This document shows positions 1 to 5,443 of a DNA stretch of 5,443 nucleotides, one piece after another (position 1 is the first letter of the stretch; every line of letters starts with the position of its first letter). A program made the position numbers and the translations under genes. The notes under the pieces were generated by a model, which saw only the letters and a program-made list of their open reading frames with translations, made no database searches and was not told the DNA's origin. The stretch is from Flavobacteriaceae bacterium (GTDB lineage: Bacteria; Bacteroidota; Bacteroidia; Flavobacteriales; Flavobacteriaceae): NCBI GenBank assembly GCA_002690085.1, contig NZDM01000033.1, positions 1 through 5,443 of the forward strand. The letters are read 5' to 3'.

Positions 1-179
1 CTTTGATGTCTGCCATGGATCACATCAACAAAAAATATGCAGCACCCAAATTAAAATTAGCCAATCAAGATTTAGGCCGTACATGGAAAATGCGGCAAGC
101 ACATTTATCTCCACAATACACCACCAATTTTAACGATATAATTACTGTTCAATGTCAAAAAACCCACAGCAAGCGCTGA
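1..179 (+). CDS. umuC: Y-family DNA polymerase, UmuC type (Pol V catalytic subunit), C-terminal end only; 5' partial
   Basis: Only the last 58 residues or so are present. The reading frame has codons starting at position 3 and ends with TGA at 177-179. Seen: the tail contains MDHINKKY, then TWKMRQAHLSPQYTTNFNDI. This resembles the end of E. coli UmuC, where a conserved W-x-M-(K/R) stretch is followed by LSPRYTT and an aspartate-rich end. Known of the family: UmuC is the catalytic subunit of the error-prone translesion polymerase V, activated by cleaved UmuD and RecA. The polymerase palm, fingers and any clamp-binding motif lie upstream of the window, so activity cannot be judged. The protein runs about nine residues past the usual end (QCQKTHSKR) because its frame continues through the start of umuD. 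The 28-base overlap suggests one transcript with translational coupling. The promoter and any SOS operator are outside the window. Confidence 0.88.
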   Translation, partial: LMSAMDHINKKYAAPKLKLANQDLGRTWKMRQAHLSPQYTTNFNDIITVQCQKTHSKR

Positions 180-595
180 CCTTTTTTATTCCAAGGCCGC
201 CAGATAATAGTCTGGGTGCCATTTACTTTGATACGGGCATTTCTGCGGGATTCCCTTCCCCAGCGGATGACTTTAAGCAAGAACGGCTATCATTAGACTC
301 GGAGCTTATTAAAAATAAAGAGGCTACCTTTTTTGCACGCGTGAGTGGGCAATCTATGATTGATGCAGGCCTTAATGATAATGACCTTTTGGTTATCGAC
401 CGAAGCCTTTCACCCGCCCATAATAGGATTGCTGTTTGTTTTTTAGATGGGGAGTTTACCGTGAAACGCCTAAAAGTTGAAGGCGATGAAGTTTGGTTAC
501 AGCCTGAAAATAAACAGTACAAACCCATAAAGATAACACCCGAAAATGACTTTGTTATTTGGGGCATTGTTACCAATGTGATTAAAAAAGTATAA
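152..595 (+). CDS. umuD: UmuD-type autoproteolytic subunit of DNA polymerase V (peptidase S24, LexA-like)
   Basis: A 147-residue protein of the S24 LexA/UmuD family, close to the usual 139-147. Seen: the cleavage region reads SAGFPSPADD, placing the predicted self-cleavage bond between Ala32 and Gly33; E. coli UmuD uses Cys-Gly in CGFPSPAADY. The catalytic serine is Ser68 in SGQSMID and the general-base lysine is Lys105 in DGEFTVKRL, so the Ser/Lys dyad is intact. There is no DNA-binding domain, which separates it from LexA. Known: RecA filaments stimulate cleavage, and the resulting UmuD' dimer joins UmuC in the translesion polymerase. Start choice: the ATG at 152 is the only plausible one. 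An in-frame TAA lies at 131-133, and the next Met is the one beside the catalytic serine. The N-terminal arm before the cleavage site (32 residues) is longer than the 24 of E. coli. The first nine codons overlap the end of umuC. The gene ends one base from the convergent rpoN. Confidence 0.93.
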   Translation: MSKNPQQALTFFIPRPPDNSLGAIYFDTGISAGFPSPADDFKQERLSLDSELIKNKEATFFARVSGQSMIDAGLNDNDLLVIDRSLSPAHNRIAVCFLDGEFTVKRLKVEGDEVWLQPENKQYKPIKITPENDFVIWGIVTNVIKKV

Positions 596-596
596 T

Positions 597-2051
597 CTAA
601 ATTTCTTTGCGAAGTCTTGCCACAGGAAACTCTAGTTGTTCTCTGTATTTGGCAACCGTTCTACGGGCAATGGGGTAGCCTTTTTCTTTGAGTATTTTAG
701 CAAGCTTTTCATCGGTAAGCGGTTTTTTCTTATCCTCTTCTACAATAACGGTCTTTAAAATGCTTTTAATTTCTCTGGTAGAAACCTCCTCGCCTTGGTC
801 GTTTGTCATAGACTCACTAAAAAATTCTTTAATGAGTTTGGTCCCATAAGGTGTATTGACATACTTACTGTTGGCGACTCTAGAAACGGTCGAAATATCC
901 ATTTCAGTTTCATCTGCAATATCCTTTAAAATCATGGGTCGCAGTTGCTCTTCGTCCCCAGATAAAAAATATGCTTTTTGATACTGCATGATGGCGCTCA
1001 TTGTTACATAAAGTGTTTGTTGGCGTTGGCGAATGGCATCAATAAACCACTTGGCTGAATCTAGTTTTTGCTTGATGAATTGTACCGCCTCTTTTTGTGC
1101 TTTTGACTTTTCTTTTGAAGCTTTATATCCCAAAAGCATTTCACTGTAAGATTTTGAAATGTGGAGTTCCGGAGCGTTTCGGGCGTTCAGCGTGAGGCTT
1201 AACACCCCATCGACAATTTTAATTGTAAAGTCGGGAACGACATGTTCAACAGAACGAAGATTGTTTGAGAAAGAACTCCCGGGCTTGGGATTTAAGCGTT
1301 CAATTTCTTGAATGGCACCTTTGAGTTGATTTTCTGTGATATTAAACTTTTTCTGAAGTTTTAAATAATGCTTTTTAGTAAATTTTTCAAACGTTTTTCC
1401 AACAATGAGACCCGCTAATTCCGTTTGTGGAGTTTGTGCTTTTCTTTGCAATTGAATTAAAAGGCACTCTTGCAAATCTCTAGCGCCAACGCCTGCTGGG
1501 TCCAATTGCTGAACTACTTTGAGCACTTTTTCAATGGTTTCAACATCTGTATATATATTCTGTGTAAAAGCCAAATCATCAGTCAAATCTAATAGGGGGC
1601 GGCGCATATAGCCGCTTTCATCAATACTTCCAATGAGAAATTTAGCAATTAAATACTCTTGTTCTTCAAGCCGATAGGTGTTAAGTTGGTCTGTAAGTTG
1701 CTGTGTAAATGAGCTTCCAGAGGCGTAAGGAATGGACTTGTCGTCTTGATCGGAGCTGTAGTTATTAGCATGTAATCTGTAGTCCGGGATTTCATCGTCA
1801 CTGAGGTAATCATCGACATTTATATCTTCTGTATTTATCTGGGTATTGTCATCAAATTCTTCGTTTGAGTAACCCTCTTCAAAATCTTCTGTAACACCCT
1901 CTTTACCCCGTTCAAGTGCTAGGTTCTCTTCAAGCTCTTGTTTGATGCGCTCTTCAAAAGCTTGCGTCGGCAATTGAACAAGTTTCATCAACTGAATTTG
2001 TTGAGGAGACAGTTTTTGTGAGAGTTTAAAATGTAAGTTTTGCTTTAGCAT
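597..2051 (-). CDS. rpoN: RNA polymerase sigma-54 factor RpoN
   Basis: A full-length sigma-54 of 484 residues (E. coli 477). Seen: region I (about 1-47) is rich in Gln and Leu (KLSPQQIQLMKLVQLP). An acidic region II linker (about 48-108) follows. The core-binding domain includes LDPAGVGARDLQECL (183-197) and LNPKPG (253-258). The helix-turn-helix region is around 373-403, and the diagnostic RpoN box ARRTVAKYRE lies at 462-471. Known: sigma-54 directs RNA polymerase to -24/-12 promoters and needs an ATP-dependent enhancer-binding activator; none is encoded in this window. Start choice: ATG at 2051-2049 gives MLKQNLHFKLSQKL, matching the normal N-terminus. The frame is open upstream to a TTG at 2087, but the extra 12 residues look unlike the family. 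No Shine-Dalgarno sequence is evident, as is common in Bacteroidota. It lies 87 bases downstream of asnS on the same strand, so read-through from asnS is plausible. It ends one base from convergent umuD. Confidence 0.96.
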   Translation of the reverse strand: MLKQNLHFKLSQKLSPQQIQLMKLVQLPTQAFEERIKQELEENLALERGKEGVTEDFEEGYSNEEFDDNTQINTEDINVDDYLSDDEIPDYRLHANNYSSDQDDKSIPYASGSSFTQQLTDQLNTYRLEEQEYLIAKFLIGSIDESGYMRRPLLDLTDDLAFTQNIYTDVETIEKVLKVVQQLDPAGVGARDLQECLLIQLQRKAQTPQTELAGLIVGKTFEKFTKKHYLKLQKKFNITENQLKGAIQEIERLNPKPGSSFSNNLRSVEHVVPDFTIKIVDGVLSLTLNARNAPELHISKSYSEMLLGYKASKEKSKAQKEAVQFIKQKLDSAKWFIDAIRQRQQTLYVTMSAIMQYQKAYFLSGDEEQLRPMILKDIADETEMDISTVSRVANSKYVNTPYGTKLIKEFFSESMTNDQGEEVSTREIKSILKTVIVEEDKKKPLTDEKLAKILKEKGYPIARRTVAKYREQLEFPVARLRKEI

Positions 2052-2076
2052 TGCGCATTTGGGTTTGCATAAATTT

Positions 2077-2107
2077 AAAAAAAACAATTTAGATTCTTAA
2101 AATCCAA
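2077..2107 (-). terminator. Possible weak intrinsic terminator or attenuator between asnS and rpoN
   Basis: Read on the minus strand, positions 2107-2101 (TTGGATT) can pair with 2095-2089 (AATCTAA). This gives a seven-pair stem with one G-T wobble and a five-base loop. A short spacer follows, ATTG and then eight T residues (2084-2077). This is the layout of a Rho-independent terminator, but the stem has only one G-C pair and may be too weak to work. It ends 25 bases before the rpoN ATG, leaving little room for a separate rpoN promoter after it. It may be a chance feature of AT-rich spacer DNA. Confidence 0.22.
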
Positions 2108-2138
2108 TATTATTTAATTTTTACGCTGCGTTTTTTAT

Positions 2139-3581
2139 TTAAAATTCAGCATTATGAGGGGTTCTAGGGTAGGGAATGACATCCCTGATGTTGCCCATTC
2201 CAGTCGCAAACATTACCAGCCGCTCAAAACCAAGGCCAAAGCCAGAGTGTACTGCTGTTCCATAGGTTCTTAGGTCCAGATACCACCAAAGTTCATCCTC
2301 AGGGATACCCAGTGCAGCCATTTTCTCTTTGAGGACTTCCAAGCGTTCTTCACGCTGCGATCCTCCAACAATTTCACCAATGCCTGGGAATAAAATATCC
2401 ATAGCGCGAACTGTTTTTCCATCTTCATTCAATCGCATGTAGAAAGCCTTAATGTTGGCAGGATAATCAAATAAAATCACAGGGCATTTAAAATGTTTTT
2501 CAACCAAATAGCGCTCGTGTTCACTTTGTAAATCGACCCCCCACTGGTTAATGAGGAATTTAAATTTTTTCTTTTTGTTCGGCTTACAATTTCTCAGAAT
2601 ATCTATGGCTTCTGTATAACTTACCCGTTTGAAATTGTTGTCCGCCACAAATTTTAATTTTTCAATAAGCCCCATTTCGCTGCGTTCGTTTTGAGGCTTT
2701 GACTTCTCTTCTTGTTCTAGGCGCTGCGCCAAAAATGTGAGGTCCTCAAGGTTGTGCTCTAAAATATAATCAATTACAGATTTAAGCAAATTTTCTGCCA
2801 AATCCATATTGCCTTCAAGATCCATAAAAGCAACTTCTGGTTCAATCATCCAAAATTCAGCAAGGTGTCTTGAAGTGTTTGAGTTTTCCGCTCTGAAGGT
2901 TGGACCGAAGGTGTACACTTTCCCAAGGGCCATGGCGTAAGTTTCGGCTTCCAATTGGCCAGATACCGTTAAATTAGTTTCCTTTCCAAAAAAATCTTTG
3001 GAGTAATCCACATCACCATTTTGCGTAAGTGGTGGGTTTTTTGGATCTAATGTAGTTATGCGAAACATTTCACCAGCACCTTCAGCGTCGCTACCTGTGA
3101 TAATTGGGGCATGCATATAATTAAAGCCATTTTGATGAAAATATTGATGAATCGCAAAAGACAGTGAAGAACGCAAACGCATCACGGCGCCAAAGGTATT
3201 GGTGCGTGGGCGTAAATGCGCCTGCTCTCTCAAAAACTCTAAAGAATGTCTTTTTGGTTGCAAAATAGTCTTAGAGACCAGGTCCGGATCTGCAGCGCCT
3301 AGAACAGCAATGTTAGAAACTTGAATTTCTAATGTTTGTCCCTTTCCCTGACTTTCTACAAGATTGCCCTGTATTTGTAAGGCTGCACCGGTGGTAATTT
3401 GCTTCAGAAGGGTTTCATCCATGGTTTCAAAGTCAACAACACATTGGATGGTTTTTATAGTGGACCCATCACTCAAGGCAATAAAGCGATTGGCTCTAAA
3501 AGATTTTACCCAGCCTTTAACTTCAATGTCTATGTGTTTTATTTCTTTTTCGAACAATTCTGCTACAGTGCTTTGTATCAT
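2139..3581 (-). CDS. asnS: Asparaginyl-tRNA synthetase (class IIb)
   Basis: A complete 480-residue AsnRS (E. coli 466) that charges tRNA(Asn) with asparagine in the cytoplasm using ATP. Seen: an N-terminal OB-fold anticodon-binding domain (about 15-95, with VKGWVKSFRANR and a conserved QGKGQTLE loop). A class II catalytic core follows. The motif 1 region is around 140-172 (NYMHAPIITGSDAEGAGEMF). Motif 2 is at 225-249 (FGPTFRAENSNTSRHLAEFW), with Arg230 and Glu232. Motif 3 is at 445-456 (HSGFGLGFERLV), with Arg454 as the ATP-binding arginine. GEMF, the NTSRHLAEFWMIEPE wording and the C-terminal PRTPHNAEF favour AsnRS over AspRS or LysRS. The stretch at about 334-341 is lysine-rich. Start: the ATG at 3581-3579 gives a normal AsnRS N-terminus and sits just downstream of a good -7 promoter element. 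The gene lies between the MMPL exporter (45-base gap) and rpoN, all on one strand. Its presence suggests direct charging of tRNA(Asn), but does not exclude a GatCAB route. Confidence 0.97.
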   Translation of the reverse strand: MIQSTVAELFEKEIKHIDIEVKGWVKSFRANRFIALSDGSTIKTIQCVVDFETMDETLLKQITTGAALQIQGNLVESQGKGQTLEIQVSNIAVLGAADPDLVSKTILQPKRHSLEFLREQAHLRPRTNTFGAVMRLRSSLSFAIHQYFHQNGFNYMHAPIITGSDAEGAGEMFRITTLDPKNPPLTQNGDVDYSKDFFGKETNLTVSGQLEAETYAMALGKVYTFGPTFRAENSNTSRHLAEFWMIEPEVAFMDLEGNMDLAENLLKSVIDYILEHNLEDLTFLAQRLEQEEKSKPQNERSEMGLIEKLKFVADNNFKRVSYTEAIDILRNCKPNKKKKFKFLINQWGVDLQSEHERYLVEKHFKCPVILFDYPANIKAFYMRLNEDGKTVRAMDILFPGIGEIVGGSQREERLEVLKEKMAALGIPEDELWWYLDLRTYGTAVHSGFGLGFERLVMFATGMGNIRDVIPYPRTPHNAEF

Positions 3582-3600
3582 CTCTCTATAAAATTAGGTA

Positions 3601-3608
3601 CAAATATA
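3601..3608 (-). promoter_or_regulatory. Bacteroidota-type -7 promoter element for asnS
   Basis: Read on the minus strand, these bases are TATATTTG, an exact match to the Bacteroidota -7 consensus TAnnTTTG. They lie in the 45-base gap between the exporter stop codon and the asnS ATG, 19 bases before that ATG. This would give a very short leader of roughly 12-16 bases. The upstream partner is poor: no TTG lies about 19-20 bases upstream, and the nearest (3640-3638) is 29 bases away, inside the last codons of the exporter gene. The call rests on the -7 match and its position. Confidence 0.5.
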
Positions 3609-3626
3609 AAACTTTAGAAGCATTGT

Positions 3627-5443
3627 TTAGTCTTCTTCAAAAGAATTGATGTCTTCCGGGATTATTTTTAGGCTTGGCTCTTTGAGTACTTTTTTGTTGG
3701 CAATATTGCGTTCTAGTGACAATAATAAAACTGGAAGCAGCAGTAAGTTGGCCATCATGGCCAGTAATAAGGTGCCAGAAACCAGTGCACCCATGGCTAC
3801 TGTGCCTCCAAAATTGGAAGTTGTAAAGACTGAAAAGCCAAAAAACAACACAATTGAAGTATAGAACATACTGATTCCCGTTTCTCTAAGCGCCGCAAAA
3901 ACGGACTTTTTGACACTCCATCGGCAGGCAATAAGTTCTTGACGGTATTTGGCTAAAAAGTGGATGGTATCGTCTACAGAAATACCAAAGGCAATGCTAA
4001 AGACCAAAATAGTAGAGGGTTTGATGGGAACGCCCAGATACCCCATGGCACCAGCCGTGATTAGTAGCGGAAGTAAGTTTGGCGTTAGAGAGATTACAAT
4101 CATTCTAAAGGAGCGAAACAAATAGGCCATAAAAAGAGAGATCAGCAAAATGGCCAGTGTTAGTGAAAGGATTAGATTTTTAATTAAAAAATTTGTCCCT
4201 TTTTGAAAGAGAAAAGCTTTTCCCGTAAGAGAAACTTCATAGCGGTCTTTATCGAATAGCTTTGTAATTTCTTTATTTAAACGGTCTTCAATTTGGTCCA
4301 TTTGATCCATTCCATCGTCTTTTATAAAGGTTGTAATTCGTGCATATTGACCTGTTGAGTCGACATAATTATGCAACAAATCTAAATTGTTCGAAGAGTT
4401 TTTCGCATAAGATAAAATGAATCCATTTTCTTGTGTGGTTGGCAATTGATAGTACTTTGGGTTTCCATTGTAAAATGCCTGTTTAGAGTACTTTACTAAA
4501 CCAACAATAGAGATTGGCTTGGATAGCTCGGGAATCTCAACAATAAGGTCTTCAAGCGCACTCATTTTTTTTAAGTTTACAGGCTTTAAAACCCCTTTTT
4601 TTCGCTTGGTATTTATTAAGATTTCCAAAGGCATAATCCCGTTAAACTCAGCTTCATAAAACTGAATGTCTTGATAGAATTCTGAGTTTTTTGGCATGTC
4701 CTCAAGCAGGCTTCCCGAGGTTTTGATTTGATAAATTCCAATTATACTGACCACCAATAACAAAACTGAAATTATGTAAATAGCGATGTTTTTTTGCTTG
4801 ACCGTTGTTTCAATCCAATCTCCTAAAGTATTGATCCAACGTTTATTTAGGTGCTCTAAATGCTTCTCGTTAGGCATTGGCATATAGCTGTAAACAATAG
4901 GTATTATTAGCAAGCATAAACTGAAAATAGCCATGATACTTAATGAAGCGACTGTTCCAAACTCTGTCAACAACTTACTTTGGGTAATGATAAAAGTTGC
5001 AAATCCAGAGGCGGTTGTAGTATTTGTCATTAGCGTTGCATTCCCAACTTTAGTAATGACCCGCTGTAGCGATTTTGCCTTATTCCCGTGATTGTTAAAC
5101 TCATGCTGGTATTTATTAATGAGAAAGATACAATTGGGCACTCCTATTACAATAATCAGTGGGGGGATTAATGCGGTCAACACGGTAATTTCGTATTCTA
5201 AAAAGCCTAGAATTCCAAAAGTCCACATCACCCCAACAACTACAACACACATTGAAATGAATGTCGCTCTGTAGGATCTGAAAAAGAAAAAGAAAATAAG
5301 GGATGTGATTATAATGGCCGCAATGACAAAAACTTCAATTTCATCAATTATATTTTGAGAATTTAAGGTCCGAGCATAGGGCATTCCAGACACTCGAACA
5401 TCAAGCCCATACTGTTTTTCAAAGGCTTGAACTTTTGGAATTA
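3627..5443 (-). CDS. MMPL/RND-superfamily transporter (HAE3-like exporter), 5' partial
   Basis: A large inner-membrane exporter whose N-terminus lies beyond the right edge. The frame is open to 5443, so the GTG at 5393 is an internal codon. Numbering from 5393 as residue 1, the window shows the end of the first periplasmic loop, then likely TM2-6 (about 18-38, 45-64, 70-92, 122-138, 146-170). TM7 (203-222), a large second periplasmic domain (about 223-400) and TM8-12 (404-426, 431-454, 458-480, 506-524, 531-558) follow. A charged cytoplasmic tail ends in SFEED. This is the duplicated RND fold. TM10 carries Asp474-Asp475 (SVDDTIHFLAKY), the expected proton-relay position. The matching TM4 site reads VPNCIFLINKY, without acidic residues. 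Family members export lipids, hopanoids or hydrophobic compounds by proton motive force; the substrate here cannot be told. It is the first visible gene of a same-strand run with asnS and rpoN. No periplasmic adaptor gene is visible. Confidence 0.9.
   Translation of the reverse strand, partial: IPKVQAFEKQYGLDVRVSGMPYARTLNSQNIIDEIEVFVIAAIIITSLIFFFFFRSYRATFISMCVVVVGVMWTFGILGFLEYEITVLTALIPPLIIVIGVPNCIFLINKYQHEFNNHGNKAKSLQRVITKVGNATLMTNTTTASGFATFIITQSKLLTEFGTVASLSIMAIFSLCLLIIPIVYSYMPMPNEKHLEHLNKRWINTLGDWIETTVKQKNIAIYIISVLLLVVSIIGIYQIKTSGSLLEDMPKNSEFYQDIQFYEAEFNGIMPLEILINTKRKKGVLKPVNLKKMSALEDLIVEIPELSKPISIVGLVKYSKQAFYNGNPKYYQLPTTQENGFILSYAKNSSNNLDLLHNYVDSTGQYARITTFIKDDGMDQMDQIEDRLNKEITKLFDKDRYEVSLTGKAFLFQKGTNFLIKNLILSLTLAILLISLFMAYLFRSFRMIVISLTPNLLPLLITAGAMGYLGVPIKPSTILVFSIAFGISVDDTIHFLAKYRQELIACRWSVKKSVFAALRETGISMFYTSIVLFFGFSVFTTSNFGGTVAMGALVSGTLLLAMMANLLLLPVLLLSLERNIANKKVLKEPSLKIIPEDINSFEED

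Noticed and set aside
223..576. Reading frame antisense to umuD (about 117 codons)
   Set aside because: It mirrors the well-supported umuD gene, resembles no family I recognise and would be a shadow frame.
565..578. Hairpin CATTG-TTAC-CAATG at the end of umuD as a terminator
   Set aside because: The stem is short, lies within coding sequence and is not followed by a T-run on either strand.
580..597. GATTA...TAATC inverted repeat spanning the umuD stop codon
   Set aside because: Five A-T-rich pairs with an eight-base loop and no T-run in a useful position; expected by chance in AT-rich DNA.
2052..2087. Twelve-residue N-terminal extension of RpoN from a TTG at 2087
   Set aside because: The extension (FFLNLCKPKCA region) does not resemble the sigma-54 N-terminus, while the ATG at 2051 gives the conserved start of region I.
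2105..2112. TAATATTG on the minus strand as an rpoN promoter -7 element
   Set aside because: One mismatch to TAnnTTTG and no TTG at the right upstream distance; too weak to list as a feature.
2123..2131. Palindrome ACGC-T-GCGT in the asnS-rpoN gap as an operator
   Set aside because: Only nine bases with a one-base centre and no second copy in the window; no known regulator site matched.
3364..3617. Short plus-strand frames opposite the start of asnS
   Set aside because: They lie antisense to the conserved OB-fold coding region and have no recognisable product.
3646..3864. Plus-strand frame opposite the end of the exporter gene
   Set aside because: Antisense shadow of the TM11-12 and C-terminal tail region, with no family resemblance.
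5391..5393. GTG as the true start of the exporter
   Set aside because: The frame stays open to the window edge and reads as periplasmic-loop sequence upstream, and an RND protein needs TM1 and the first loop before this point; the gene is cut by the window.

Overview
The window looks like an ordinary chromosomal segment from an AT-rich member of the Bacteroidota, most likely a flavobacterium. Three things suggest this: the protein families and their wording, the absence of clear Shine-Dalgarno sequences, and a Bacteroidota-type -7 promoter element (TAnnTTTG class) in front of asnS. The lineage is inferred from these cues, since no 16S gene is present.

Left part, plus strand (1-595): the 3' end of a umuC-type Y-family DNA polymerase gene is followed by a complete umuD-type gene for the self-cleaving subunit. 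The two genes overlap by 28 bases. Together they should form an SOS-inducible translesion polymerase of the Pol V type. The order umuC then umuD is the reverse of the classical enterobacterial umuDC operon.

Right part, minus strand (597-5443, transcribed right to left): a large MMPL/RND-type membrane exporter with its 5' end outside the window is followed by asnS (asparaginyl-tRNA synthetase) and then rpoN (sigma-54). The first intergenic gap, 45 bases, carries a good -7 promoter element for asnS. The second, 87 bases before the chosen rpoN start, carries a weak AT-rich hairpin followed by eight T residues. rpoN and umuD converge tail to tail with one base between their stop codons.

Functionally the window joins unrelated housekeeping and stress functions: translesion repair, sigma-54 transcription, Asn-tRNA charging and envelope export. 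No tRNA, rRNA, CRISPR array, insertion sequence or integrase is visible, and no stretch of 300 bases lacks a gene. I found no convincing novel system. The points most worth a second look are the reversed overlapping umuC-umuD pair and the exporter whose TM4 lacks the acidic pair that its TM10 keeps.
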